Source: Bacillus cereus group sp. RP43 (GTDB lineage Bacteria; Bacillota; Bacilli; Bacillales; Bacillaceae_G). From it: 64,000 nucleotides of DNA. Shown here in pieces: positions 25,302-34,595 of this stretch. Numbering within the stretch: position 1 is the first letter of the stretch; every line of letters begins with the position of its first letter. Location of the stretch: contig NZ_JARVHQ010000002.1 in NCBI RefSeq assembly GCF_040459645.1, positions 124,001-188,000 of the forward strand, written 5' to 3'. The notes under the pieces were generated by a model, which did no database searches, was not told the origin of the DNA, and saw only the letters and a program-made list of their open reading frames with translations. Made by a program: the position numbers and the translations under genes.

Positions 25302-26198
25302 ATGTCCAATTCATTAGTAAATTTACGTATCGATTTTGCATTTAAGCAGTTATTTGGCACAAATGGGAATGAAGATATTTTAGTTGCCTTTTTAAATGCC
25401 ATATTAAAAGATTCTTTAGAATCACCTATTGTTGCCCTACAATTAGAAGATCCACATTTGCATCGAGAATATGAAGAAGATAAATTATCGATTTTAGATA
25501 TTTCGGCTACATTAAATACAGGAACAAAGGTAAATGTAGAAATACAATTGAATAATAATCACGATATGATCAAACGCAGCTTGTATTATTGGGGAAGGTT
25601 ATACACCTCTCAATTGCAAAAAGGAATGCCTTATAGTTCGCTTCATAAAACCATTACCATAAACTTGTTAAACTTTGTGATGTTTCCAGAATATGAATCA
25701 TTTCATACAACAGGAATCCTTTGGAATCAGCAACAACAAAAGTTATTAAGTGACGATATAGAAGTTCATATTGTAGAGATTCCAAAGTTACTACAGCAAT
25801 GGCGTGAAGAGAAAGTTAATCCGTGGGAAGACTCGTTTGTTCGTTGGTTATTATTATTACCAGCGAATGAAGATGAGTATCTCACACAAACATTGGAGGA
25901 CATTGCCATGAACCAAGATCCGATTTTACAAAAAGCAATGAATAAGTGGGAACGTATGAGTCAAGATTCTTCTTTCCGTCAAGCATATGAAGCAAGAGAA
26001 AAGGCCTTAATGGATGAGGCTGCAAAGTTTGCTCATGCTCGTAATGAGGGAAAAAAAGAAGGCATTCAAGAAGGGGTTCAGCAAGGGGAAATACAGATGA
26101 TTAAAGGTATGCATGAACTTGGTGTACCACTTGAAACGATTGCTAAAGCCAGTAAATTAGGAATAGATGAGGTTGAACGTATTTTAGAACAAAAATAA
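25302..26198 (+). CDS. Rpn-family recombination-promoting nuclease (PD-(D/E)XK)
   Basis: 298 aa. The N-terminal PD-(D/E)XK nuclease fold is recognised from RIDFAFKQLFG, ILDISATLNTGTKVNVEIQL (catalytic D and ExQ) and the aromatic YYWGRLYTSQL. The C-terminal part has a Glu/Lys/Gly repeat region (GKKEGIQEGVQQGE) and a helical tail. Such genes are spread widely in Bacillus and have been called putative transposases; E. coli RpnA is a DNA nuclease that promotes recombination. The start ATG has AGGAAGAGG upstream. It stands alone with its own terminator. Confidence 0.85.
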   Translation: MSNSLVNLRIDFAFKQLFGTNGNEDILVAFLNAILKDSLESPIVALQLEDPHLHREYEEDKLSILDISATLNTGTKVNVEIQLNNNHDMIKRSLYYWGRLYTSQLQKGMPYSSLHKTITINLLNFVMFPEYESFHTTGILWNQQQQKLLSDDIEVHIVEIPKLLQQWREEKVNPWEDSFVRWLLLLPANEDEYLTQTLEDIAMNQDPILQKAMNKWERMSQDSSFRQAYEAREKALMDEAAKFAHARNEGKKEGIQEGVQQGEIQMIKGMHELGVPLETIAKASKLGIDEVERILEQK

Positions 26199-26280
26199 TC
26201 AACATCAAAAAAAGAACCTCTTAATTTTAAAAGAGTAATCCCAACCGTTATAAAAACAACAAATTAAATTTTTACAAAAG

Positions 26281-26310
26281 AAAACAACCTGTATAAAAAC
26301 AGGTTGTTTT
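26281..26310 (+). terminator. Terminator after Rpn gene
   Basis: AAAACAACCTGT pairs with ACAGGTTGTTTT across a six-base loop, followed by CTTTTAT. Confidence 0.8.
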
Positions 26311-26330
26311 CTTTTATAGGGGTGCCGCCA

Positions 26331-26354
26331 CATGCCCATCAACTTAAAAATCTT
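26331..26354 (+). repeat. IS231 left-end remnant
   Basis: CATGCCCATCAACTTAAAAA matches IS231 ends elsewhere in the window, preceded by GGGGTGCCGCCA, the GC-rich target form typical of IS231 insertions. An IS6 copy starts directly after it, so the rest of the IS231-type element was lost. Confidence 0.65.
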
Positions 26355-27161
26355 GGTTCTGTTTCAAAGTTTTCTAAACGAAATTAAAATGGAAAAAATG
26401 ATTCGAGGAGCATGATGCATGAGTTATTTTAAAGGAAAATAGTTCAAGAAAGATATTATTTTGGTAGCCATCGGCTACGACTGTCGTTTTTCTTTAAGCT
26501 ATCGTGATGTATCTGAAGTCTTGAAAGAGCGTGGAATATCAGTTCATCCAACAACTATCATGCGTTGGTTTCATGAATATGGCAATCTTATTTATCAAAT
26601 CTGGAAAAAGAAAAATAAAACTGCTCAATTATCATGGCATTTAGATGAAACTTATATCAAAGTCAAGGGGGAGTTGCGTTATCTGTATCGTGCGATTGAT
26701 CGAGACGGATACACCTTGGATATCCAACTCCGTAAAACAAGAAATCATCAGGCTGCCTATATGTTTATGAAACGATTAGTCGAAATTTTCGGAGAACCAA
26801 TGGTTCTTACAACAGACAAAGCCCCAACGCTACTTTGCACGTTTAATAAATTAAAAGAACAAGGTCTTTATAAATGTACAACTCATTGTACCGTCAAGAA
26901 TTTGAACAATCTCATCGAACAAGACCATAGGCATGTCAAACGACGTTTTTCTAAATCCGCAGGATTTCAAAGTCTTCGTCATGCTTCACGTAACTTGAAA
27001 GGAATTGAAACCATTCATGCTCTATATAAACGAAAACGAAGTTTGCAGCCAAACTTCGTTTTTTCGATATACAATGAATTACATCAATTACTAACGATTG
27101 CATAAAATCCACCTGCAATCATGCCAATTTTTTATCTGTGAAGAAACTTTGCAACAGAACC
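26355..27161 (+). mobile_element. Third IS6 element, different subtype
   Basis: Ends GGTTCTGTTTCAAAGTTT (26355) and its near-complement AAACTTTGCAACAGAACC (to 27161) differ from the GGTTCTGGTGC type, so this is a distinct IS6 lineage. It is 807 bp long. The transposase gene has a stop near its start. No target duplication is seen. Confidence 0.88.
26419..27105 (+). pseudogene. IS6 transposase with amber codon at position 8
   Basis: The frame from ATG 26419 reads seven codons and then TAG (26440-26442), where CAG is likely in the parent gene. The rest of the 228 codons is uninterrupted and keeps the DDE residues in HLDETYIKVK, LTTDKAP and IEQDHRHVK. It could be restored by one base change, or a shorter product could start at an internal codon. 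The gene was probably inactivated recently. Confidence 0.8.
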
Positions 27162-27179
27162 TAAAAAAAGATAAACAAT

Positions 27180-27207
27180 GGAACAAATGAAACTTGTATC
27201 ATGTCTA
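27180..27207 (+). promoter_or_regulatory. ECF-type promoter before sigma gene
   Basis: GGAACA (27180-27185), 16 bases, TGTCTA (27202-27207). The same two boxes at the same spacing occur at 30459-30486 before the second penicillin-binding protein gene. The GGAAC/GTCTA pattern is typical of ECF promoters and suggests autoregulation. Confidence 0.65.
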
Positions 27208-27273
27208 TATATTGAAACTATATTAAAAGTGAGGGCAGTTTTATGTTTATTCAAATAAGTTCGAGGTGTGGAA

Positions 27274-27807
27274 ATGGAACAAAAGTTTATTGAAAAATGT
27301 AATCATGATGAGCTTGACTATGTTATAAAAGACTATTGGCAAGATGTATGGAATTATTCATTTATTATTACGAAAGATCCACACTTATCAGATGATATCA
27401 CACAAGATGTCTTTATAAAGGTTTTTAAACATTGGCATTCGTTTCGAAAGGAGTCATCTATTAAAACGTGGATATTAAAAATCACAAGAAATACGGCAAT
27501 AAACTATTTGAAATCCTCTTATTTTAAAAGGATATCTTTAGTGGGATTTTTTAGTGACGACAAGCAGTCTTCCTCGGCAGAACAAGAGTTTTTTAAGCAA
27601 GAGGAACTGAATGAAGTGTGGGATGTTGTATTAAAACTACCTAAAAAACACCGTGAAATACTAATATTGGACGCGAAATATGAATTATCTTATGAAGAAA
27701 TGGCTGAAACATTAGGTGTATCAATTGGAACAGTCAAATCTAGATTAAGCCGAGCGAGAAGTAAAGTTTCAAAACTAATAGGGGAGGGTAGAAGTGATGA
27801 ACAGTAA
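27274..27807 (+). CDS. ECF sigma factor
   Basis: 177 aa. Region 2 (about 25-90: HLSDDITQDVFIKVFKHW, SIKTWILKITRNTAINYL) binds the -10 box and core polymerase, and region 4 (about 120-175: LPKKHREILILDAKYELSYEEMAETLGVSIGTVKSRLSRAR) binds the -35 box. I start it at ATG 27274, with GAGGTG 5 bases upstream; GTG 27268 overlaps that site. The next gene overlaps by 11 bases and looks like its membrane anti-sigma factor. Together with penicillin-binding genes just downstream this points to cell-wall stress control. Confidence 0.92.
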   Translation: MEQKFIEKCNHDELDYVIKDYWQDVWNYSFIITKDPHLSDDITQDVFIKVFKHWHSFRKESSIKTWILKITRNTAINYLKSSYFKRISLVGFFSDDKQSSSAEQEFFKQEELNEVWDVVLKLPKKHREILILDAKYELSYEEMAETLGVSIGTVKSRLSRARSKVSKLIGEGRSDEQ

Positions 27808-28627
27808 AAAGAATCCTGACTGGTATAGTAAATTGAAAAAAGGCCCAATGGAGCGTCGTAAAGATGAAGAAGAATTTATTAATAAAATAAAGCAATCGGT
27901 ATACCAAAATAGTGAAGTAGATTCTGTAATATATAAGAGACCACCTCGTAAAAAAGCATTGCCTGTTGTAGTTGTGTTGGTTTGTACAATGTTATTTTTT
28001 ATTGTTCAACAACCTGGGCTTGATGATAATAAATCACCGGTACAAAGTAGTACACAAATTAAGCTGAAAACAAAAGATGAGTCTGCTCAAGAGCCATCAT
28101 TAAAACAGTTTATGAATGATTTATCTCGAAGTACAAATTCAAGAAATGAAAATGATTTGTATAAAGCATTAAATGATGAAGTTCTATTTAAAGGGAATAG
28201 TTATAAGAAGGATGAATTGAAATTTGATGAAGATTTGTTTCATGAGTTGCAAGTCGCTCTTACAATGGGGGGAGAATTTGCAAATGATACAAAGAAAGTG
28301 TATAAAGTACCAAGTGGAATGACAGAAAGTAACCAATCAAAGCGAGAACATTTTATATATGTAACTGTTACTGGAAATAAAACGAAAATTTTAGCTGAAC
28401 CAAAACGAGAATCACAAGTTTTATATGAAGTATCTAATGAAATGGTAAAAGCTTGGATCCCGGAAAAAGTGCAAAATGATGGATATATAAAAATATCGAC
28501 TATTAACGGTAATACTACTGGATATGTACAAAAAAAGTATGTTTTAACTGATATTAAATATTCTTTCATGTTCGAAAAGAATCATGAAGGTATATGGAAA
28601 ATAACGAATATAGAATCTATATGGTAA
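27797..28627 (+). CDS. Membrane anti-sigma factor with extracellular SH3-like domain
   Basis: 276 aa. A cytoplasmic N-terminus of about 55 residues would hold the sigma factor, a single membrane helix (about 56-72, LPVVVVLVCTMLFFIV) follows, and an extracellular part ends in an SH3b-like stretch (about 195-255: TKILAEPKRESQVLYEV ... GYVQKKYVL). The overlap with the sigma gene and one-pass topology are the hallmarks of ECF anti-sigma factors. An SH3b domain outside suggests binding to peptidoglycan or another wall component as the sensed signal. I recognise no close named family. Confidence 0.72.
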   Translation: MNSKKNPDWYSKLKKGPMERRKDEEEFINKIKQSVYQNSEVDSVIYKRPPRKKALPVVVVLVCTMLFFIVQQPGLDDNKSPVQSSTQIKLKTKDESAQEPSLKQFMNDLSRSTNSRNENDLYKALNDEVLFKGNSYKKDELKFDEDLFHELQVALTMGGEFANDTKKVYKVPSGMTESNQSKREHFIYVTVTGNKTKILAEPKRESQVLYEVSNEMVKAWIPEKVQNDGYIKISTINGNTTGYVQKKYVLTDIKYSFMFEKNHEGIWKITNIESIW

Positions 28628-28662
28628 AAGAGGAAGGTTCACTTTAATGAACCTTCCTCTTT
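28627..28662. terminator. Bidirectional terminator between convergent genes
   Basis: A 15-bp perfect stem (AAAGAGGAAGGTTCA with TGAACCTTCCTCTTT). It overlaps the last codons of the minus-strand penicillin-binding protein gene and serves both convergent genes. Confidence 0.88.
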
Positions 28663-30399
28663 ATCTTTATCCTCCTTTTGAAGTGTATTCCAAGACTTTA
28701 AAATTTCTGATGTAACGAGAGCAGCGATGTTTTTTTCTGAATTACTACCAGGAATAACGACAGAAATGGCGATTTGTGGATCTTCGGTAGGAGCATATGC
28801 AATGAAAAGAGAATGATTTATCATTCTTTCTTGCTCATTCGGAGAACCTGTACTACCCGTTTTACCTGCGACATGAAAGGGGAAATTTTTAATCTCCTCT
28901 ATATTTTGACTCATTCCACCGTGCACGACACTCCAAAATTCTATAGGATAACGATTTGAACTTTCTAAAATTGGTTTAAACTTTTTTGTTTCCTTACCGT
29001 CCTGACTCATAATAGCACTTACGATTTGAGGTTTATATTTATCACCTTTACTTGCCAAAGTTGCTGCATATTGAGCGAGTTGAAGAGGGGTATGCACTTC
29101 ATTTCCTCCCCAAGAGGCATTTAATAAAGCGGAGATTCCATTTTCAAACTTATTAGATGGATGGAATTCATATTGTCCGTCTTCTTCAAAGGGTAAATCA
29201 ATCCCGGTTTTAGAACGTAGGCCGAATTGCATTAAATAATCTGTCCATATATGTGCCACTTTTTCTATATTCCCATTATTTTGGTTGAATAAGGGCAGAG
29301 CTACTTTTGCTGTCATAAATGTGTTAGATGAATTAATGATAGCCTGACTCGGTGTAATCTCACCTGTTGGCGTTCCAGGTGCATTAGCAATGTTATTTTG
29401 ATTATCATACTGAAAAGTACCCTTATCTAAATAAGTATCTTCAGGCTGAAAAAGCTTTTCGTTTAATCCAATTAAAATAGTAAGTGGCTTTATAATAGAG
29501 GCTATATTTACATAAGATTCACCATATTTTAATTTTTGAATTGCTTTATTTTGCGAAAGTGATTTAATGTTTTCATTTTTAGATGATACATGTGTATGTA
29601 ATGTATTTGGATTAAAAACTGCCGAGTTGGCCATAGTTAAAATTGCGCCAGTTTTTACATCGGTTACTACAGCATAACCAGCTTTAGCATCACGTATTTG
29701 CTTAATTTGAGATCTTAATGCTTCCTCTGTTTTTTGCTGCAATTTCGAGTCTAAAGCTAGCTGGATATCTTTTCCTTTTTGTGCTTTTTGAATGTTCCAT
29801 AAGAACTTTTTATTATTCATTTTAAAAATCAGAGTTTTTCCGGGTTTTCCTTTTAAATCATTTTCATATTGAAGCTCAATCCCACTTTTCCCAACAGGTC
29901 CATACTTAGAATTAAGATCATTTTCTACATATCCAATTACTTGTGAAGCAATTTCGTTCTTTGGATAATATCGAATCCATTCATCTTTAATTATTACATT
30001 ATTGGGTTTGTTTTTGTTTATGAATGTAAGTTCACTCTCATTTATTTCAGAGTATAACGGTATATCATTCATAGTCTGCTTTTTACAAGATTGTTGTAAT
30101 TGTGATTTTACGTCCTCTGTAGAAAAATCATGTTGAAACTCGTTTGAAAATTGATTGAAAAAAGCTAATGTGTTTGATGTATCTTGATTCGATAGCTTTT
30201 CATCATTAGAAGTGCAATATAGAGACTTAACTTGCTTATTTGTAGCTAGTATGACACCATTTTGATCAAAAATTTTTCCTCTTTCAGCTGAAGAAGTTGC
30301 GATAGTAATTGAAATGAAGTTGATTTTTACTAAAATTAGTAAAATCAAACCTACAATAGAAAGAACCGCAAAAAATCTCCATTTTTTTATATGTAACAT
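28639..30399 (-). CDS. Class B penicillin-binding protein (transpeptidase)
   Basis: 586 aa with an N-terminal membrane anchor (about 8-28), a dimerisation/N-terminal domain beginning with AERGKIFDQNG, and a transpeptidase domain. Active-site motifs are intact: S301-I-I-K304, S357-S-N359 and K513-T-G515. It crosslinks peptidoglycan stems outside the membrane. The start ATG has AAGGGAGGG upstream. It is divergent from a second, larger class B protein and convergent with the sigma/anti-sigma operon. Such clusters can supply low-affinity transpeptidases under beta-lactam stress, but affinity cannot be read from sequence. Confidence 0.88.
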   Translation of the reverse strand: MLHIKKWRFFAVLSIVGLILLILVKINFISITIATSSAERGKIFDQNGVILATNKQVKSLYCTSNDEKLSNQDTSNTLAFFNQFSNEFQHDFSTEDVKSQLQQSCKKQTMNDIPLYSEINESELTFINKNKPNNVIIKDEWIRYYPKNEIASQVIGYVENDLNSKYGPVGKSGIELQYENDLKGKPGKTLIFKMNNKKFLWNIQKAQKGKDIQLALDSKLQQKTEEALRSQIKQIRDAKAGYAVVTDVKTGAILTMANSAVFNPNTLHTHVSSKNENIKSLSQNKAIQKLKYGESYVNIASIIKPLTILIGLNEKLFQPEDTYLDKGTFQYDNQNNIANAPGTPTGEITPSQAIINSSNTFMTAKVALPLFNQNNGNIEKVAHIWTDYLMQFGLRSKTGIDLPFEEDGQYEFHPSNKFENGISALLNASWGGNEVHTPLQLAQYAATLASKGDKYKPQIVSAIMSQDGKETKKFKPILESSNRYPIEFWSVVHGGMSQNIEEIKNFPFHVAGKTGSTGSPNEQERMINHSLFIAYAPTEDPQIAISVVIPGSNSEKNIAALVTSEILKSWNTLQKEDKDKEEGSLK

Positions 30400-30724
30400 A
30401 TAACCCTCCCTTATGTAGCCTATTTCATCTTATAGTTAATTATTTTTTTTGTAAATGTGGAACAACTTTATTACTTAGGTTGTCTATTAAGTATTACAGC
30501 ATGAAGAAAGGAATAATTAGCATGAAAAGTTACTAGCAAGTCTATGTGTAAGTTTAATATGGGTCAGTATACAGTTTAGTATTTCTAATATAAGCGACAA
30601 AAAAATAGAGAGAACAACAGGAAAGGAGGGTTATTAATTACGTGGCTAACCAAAAGGAATGCATTTAGTATTTGTATTTACTAAATATTGATAGCAATTT
30701 CTGAAAGAATTAAATGGAGGATTT
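30400..30724. other. Divergent intergenic region between the two PBP genes
   Basis: It carries the ECF-type promoter for the rightward gene at 30459-30486. That leaves about 230 bases of leader before ATG 30725, unusually long; a short frame with GAAAGGAG near 30620 has no clear product. No matching ECF box for the leftward gene was found. Confidence 0.5.
30459..30486 (+). promoter_or_regulatory. ECF-type promoter before second PBP gene
   Basis: GGAACA (30459-30464), 16 bases, TGTCTA (30481-30486), identical in boxes and spacing to the promoter in front of the sigma gene at 27180-27207. It places the PBP gene in the probable regulon of that sigma factor. Confidence 0.65.
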
Positions 30725-32854
30725 ATGGAAAAACAAAAAGGAAAGAACAAGACATATATATCTATTCGATTAAATATAATGTTCCTTTGCATATTTGTAC
30801 TATTCTCAGCTATTATTATGCAGCTAGGAAAAGTACAAATCGTTGAGGGGGAGGATTATAAGAACCAAGTGGAAAACAGTCAAAATGAAACAACTAGTAT
30901 ACCAGTTCCACGTGGACAAATTCTAGATCGAGAAGGGAAAACGGTCGTTAATAATAAATCTCTTCGCACAATTACGTATACAAGGGTGAAGGGGATAAAG
31001 AGTGAAGATATTTTAAAAACAGCAAAAGACTTGGCGAAAGTACTTGAAATGCCTGAACAAGATATAAATAAGTTAACAGATATCGATAAAAAGGATTTCT
31101 GGATGCAATTGAATACGAAACGTGCGGAATCAAAGATTACTAAAAAAGATATAGAAAAGTTTAAAGAAAAGGGAATAGAGGGAAAAGAGTTAGATAAAAA
31201 AATTGATGACTTAAGACGAAGTCGCGTTACAGAAGTAGAATTGGCAGAATTAACAGCACAAGATTTAAAGGTGTTAGCTATTAAAAGTAAAATGAGTTCA
31301 GGTTATCAACTGACACCACAAATTATAAAAAAAGATGTAACAGATCAAGAATATGCAAGGATAAGTGAAAACCTTGCAGAGTTTCCAGGAGTAGATACAA
31401 CAGTTGATTGGGAACGTAATTATGTAAATGGTAATTTATTTCGTTCCGTGATAGGTAATATTACAAGTAGTGAAGAAGGACTACCGAAAGAAAACTTAGA
31501 TTCTTATTTGGTACGTGGATATAACCGTAATGATCGTGTAGGAAAAAGTTATATTGAACAACGATATGAAGATGTATTACACGGCACAAAAGAAGAAGTG
31601 AAAAACATTACTGATAAATCAGGAAACATTATAAACACAGAAATAATCTCTAAAGGAAAAAGTGGTAATAGTTTAATATTAACGATTGATATGGAATTAC
31701 AAAAGAAAGTGGAAGAAAGTATTGAGAAAAATTTGAGAGCTTTTAAGAGTTCAGAGCCACTGTTGGACCGAGCTTTTGTCGTCATGACGAATCCAAATAA
31801 TGGGCAGATTTTATCTATGGCAGGCAAAAAGATTGTAGAAAAAGAAGGGAAAATAGAGATTGAGGATTTAGCATTAGGTAACATGACAACTTCGTATGAG
31901 CTAGGATCAGCTGTAAAAGGTGCTACTTTATTAACTGGATATGAGACAGGGGCAATACATCCAGGAGATCAATTTTATGATGCACCGATGAAATTTAAAG
32001 GTACACAAGCTAAGAAATCGTGGAATGTATCCGGATTTGGTAATGTAAATGATTTAAGAGCTTTACAAGTATCTTCGAATGTATACATGTTCCAGACAGC
32101 TTTACAAATCGCAGGGGTTAATTACGTACCAAATGGTAAGTTGGATATTAAACAAGAAGCATTTGATACGATGCGCTATTATTTCAAGCAATTTGGTTTA
32201 GGTGTCCCAACAGGTATTGATTTACCGAATGAAATAATTGGACAAACGAGAAAAATAGATAGTCAACCAGGGTTTTTATTAGATTTTTCTATCGGTCAGT
32301 ATGATACGTATACACCACTGCAATTGGCGCAATATATTTCAACGATTGCTAATGGCGGTTATAGAATGCAACCGAAGATTGTACAAGAAATACGAGAGCA
32401 ATCAATAAAAGAAGAGGTTGGCAAAGTTATACGCTCCATAGAGCCTGTCGTATTAAATCGAATTGATATGAAGACAGAACATATTGATCGAATAAAAGAA
32501 GGGTTTAGATGGGTATTTCAAGAAGGTGATGGAACTGGCGTGAAGTATTTCAAAAATGCTCCATATAAACCAGCAGGAAAAACAGGGACAGCTCAAACTG
32601 TATATGGTGGAGATGATCCAATTGGTAGAAATGCAAAAGGAGAACGTATGGAATGTTACAACTTAACATTAGTTGGATATGCTCCATATGATAATCCAGA
32701 AGTAGCATTTTCTATAGTAGTCCCGTGGCTTCATGATGATCATAATGGAATTAATTCTATAATTGGAAAGGAAGTTTTAGATGTATACTTTGATTTAAAA
32801 CAGCAACGTATACATGGTGAAGCTACTAGTACAGATAGTTCGAATCAAAATTAG
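30725..32854 (+). CDS. Class B penicillin-binding protein, PBP2B-like
   Basis: 709 aa with an N-terminal membrane helix (about 17-37), the PRGQILDREGK motif at the start of the periplasm-like domain and a long linker domain, then a transpeptidase domain. S395-A-V-K398, S450-S-N452 and K619-T-G621 are intact. Overall size and order match PBP2B/PBP1-type division or elongation transpeptidases. The start ATG has TGGAGG upstream. As an accessory copy under an ECF-type promoter it may give wall synthesis that continues under antibiotic stress; this is inferred from context. Confidence 0.9.
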   Translation: MEKQKGKNKTYISIRLNIMFLCIFVLFSAIIMQLGKVQIVEGEDYKNQVENSQNETTSIPVPRGQILDREGKTVVNNKSLRTITYTRVKGIKSEDILKTAKDLAKVLEMPEQDINKLTDIDKKDFWMQLNTKRAESKITKKDIEKFKEKGIEGKELDKKIDDLRRSRVTEVELAELTAQDLKVLAIKSKMSSGYQLTPQIIKKDVTDQEYARISENLAEFPGVDTTVDWERNYVNGNLFRSVIGNITSSEEGLPKENLDSYLVRGYNRNDRVGKSYIEQRYEDVLHGTKEEVKNITDKSGNIINTEIISKGKSGNSLILTIDMELQKKVEESIEKNLRAFKSSEPLLDRAFVVMTNPNNGQILSMAGKKIVEKEGKIEIEDLALGNMTTSYELGSAVKGATLLTGYETGAIHPGDQFYDAPMKFKGTQAKKSWNVSGFGNVNDLRALQVSSNVYMFQTALQIAGVNYVPNGKLDIKQEAFDTMRYYFKQFGLGVPTGIDLPNEIIGQTRKIDSQPGFLLDFSIGQYDTYTPLQLAQYISTIANGGYRMQPKIVQEIREQSIKEEVGKVIRSIEPVVLNRIDMKTEHIDRIKEGFRWVFQEGDGTGVKYFKNAPYKPAGKTGTAQTVYGGDDPIGRNAKGERMECYNLTLVGYAPYDNPEVAFSIVVPWLHDDHNGINSIIGKEVLDVYFDLKQQRIHGEATSTDSSNQN

Positions 32855-32964
32855 GAAAATTGGTGCACTTTTCTCAGGGGAAGAGACCCTGTTTATATAA
32901 AAGTCTTTATAAGCGAAAGAGAAAGTAAGATTGGAAATAAGAGATAGCAGCTATCATAGTGATA

Positions 32965-33092
32965 TGATCCCCTTATATTAGACAGGAAAATGAAAGCACA
33001 TTAACCTGTTTACTATGGAGGGGGTTTTTTTATGGGGAAAATTAGAGTCACTTACGATGTAGAATTTAAGAAAAAAGCTATAGATTTATACT
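32965..33092 (+). pseudogene. IS3-family left end with orfA start
   Basis: A CCCCTTATATTAGACAG left-end-like sequence precedes a GGAGGGGG ribosome site and ATG 33032. The encoded start (MGKIRVTYDVEFKKKAID) is typical of the helix-turn-helix OrfA of IS3/IS150-type elements. It breaks off after about 20 codons, where cassette copy B begins. The C-terminal part of such an element occurs at 40414-40773. Confidence 0.65.
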
Positions 33093-33104
33093 TAAAAAGA
33101 ATTT

Positions 33105-33731
33105 TTAAAAATCAGTACGTTTATAAATTCTCACCGTTAAGAAGTAAGAACCAATAAATATAAGCATGGTAACGATTGAAACAAGTATAATGAGTTGATT
33201 AATAGTAAATTGTGTAGTAACGCTATATACAAGGTCGGTAATATTTACATATGCCTCAATTGGTCTCCATAAAACAACACATACAGGGAAAATAATGCTG
33301 ACAGCAGCCATCAAATATTTATTGGTGAAGCGATAGAAAAATGGTAAGTAGATAGACGTAAACAACATGACAGTAAGAACACTAACCACAATTGTGTGTG
33401 GAGTTTCAATTTCAACTCCATAAGTCGGGGATGCAACTTGAATTACTGCTTGTATCAATAATGAGAATAGAACTACTAGAATTGTAAACAACACTGTACC
33501 AATATATTTTGACATAATAATTTTATTTCTACTATAAGGCAGGCTATTAATAAATTTGTGACTATTATTCTTTTCGTCGTAATAATGTAGATTTATCATA
33601 TAAGAACCAGCCACCAAAACGACTATGAACCCAAAACTTCCAAACGTCCCTATAAAAAAGCATATACCAAGTAGATAGAGTAAGATCAATAATTTTTGCA
33701 ATCTAAAATCCTTTAATATTAAATTATACAT
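33105..33731 (-). CDS. ABC-2 type permease, copy B
   Basis: 208 aa with six hydrophobic segments. It is the membrane subunit partner of the ATPase encoded just upstream, whose gene it overlaps by 8 bases. I start at ATG 33731 (AAAGGGG eight bases upstream), equivalent to copy A; an earlier ATG at 33740 lies too near the ribosome site. It differs from copy A mainly in hydrophobic positions and one additional residue near 105 (YGVEIETP against YVQIATP). Confidence 0.82.
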   Translation of the reverse strand: MYNLILKDFRLQKLLILLYLLGICFFIGTFGSFGFIVVLVAGSYMINLHYYDEKNNSHKFINSLPYSRNKIIMSKYIGTVLFTILVVLFSLLIQAVIQVASPTYGVEIETPHTIVVSVLTVMLFTSIYLPFFYRFTNKYLMAAVSIIFPVCVVLWRPIEAYVNITDLVYSVTTQFTINQLIILVSIVTMLIFIGSYFLTVRIYKRTDF

Positions 33732-34593
33732 ATTGAACATTCCCCTTTTTTGTATAGTACATAATATCTTCTAATGTCGCTTCTTCAATTAATACATCAT
33801 TCCCTAATTGCGTACGTGAACGGCTGGCGTTACTTGTGAGTGCTTCAAACCCCATGTTTGTTTCACGAATCCCGATTAATTGTTCTCTGATTTTAGGCGT
33901 AAGCAAGGATTTATCCCCTTTTACAGTTGCATATTCTTCAGAAATACTATGTATATCTTTTTCAAACACAATCTCACCATTATGAATAAATACAATATAA
34001 TCAGCAATACGATCTAAATCAGTGGTAATATGTGTAGAGAAAAAAATTGTTTTATCTTGATCGACCATTAAATCATAAAGGATGTCTAAAAGTTCTCTTC
34101 GAAATACAGGATCGAGTCCAGATGTCGGTTCATCCATAAGTATAAAATTGGCATGGTGTGAAAGTGCAAACGCTAGGGAAGTCTTCATTTTCATCCCTGT
34201 AGACATCTCTTTCATTTTTATGTTAGTCGGTAACTCAAAACGCTGTAAGTAGGATTGGAACTGATTTTCATCCCATTTTTTATACGCTGGAGCAATGAAT
34301 TTTTTCAGTTGATGAATTGTCATATCTTCATAATAGATATTGTCATCGTATACGAATCCTATACGCTCTTTAATAGAAACTTGGTCCTTTTGATGATCTT
34401 TACCGAAAACTGTGATATCTCCGCTATCCTTGCTAATAAGATCCATAATAAGTTTAATTGTCGTACTTTTCCCAGCACCATTTGCGCCAATAAATCCCGT
34501 TACAAACCCCTTTTTGATGTTGAACGATGCATTTTTTAAAGAAAATCCCTTATATGTTTTTGAAACATTTTTCACTTCTACAATGTTCTCCAT
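33724..34593 (-). CDS. ABC transporter ATPase (YtrB-like), copy B
   Basis: 289 aa, the same length as copy A. Walker A is GANGAGKST (GGNGSGKST in copy A), the signature region MSTGMKMKTSLAFA, Walker B FILMDEPTSGLDP. Catalytic residues are intact in both copies, so both could work. It starts at ATG 34593 with GAGGAGG upstream and lies 2 bases after the repressor gene. Confidence 0.88.
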   Translation of the reverse strand: MENIVEVKNVSKTYKGFSLKNASFNIKKGFVTGFIGANGAGKSTTIKLIMDLISKDSGDITVFGKDHQKDQVSIKERIGFVYDDNIYYEDMTIHQLKKFIAPAYKKWDENQFQSYLQRFELPTNIKMKEMSTGMKMKTSLAFALSHHANFILMDEPTSGLDPVFRRELLDILYDLMVDQDKTIFFSTHITTDLDRIADYIVFIHNGEIVFEKDIHSISEEYATVKGDKSLLTPKIREQLIGIRETNMGFEALTSNASRSRTQLGNDVLIEEATLEDIMYYTKKGNVQYV

Positions 34594-34595
34594 TT

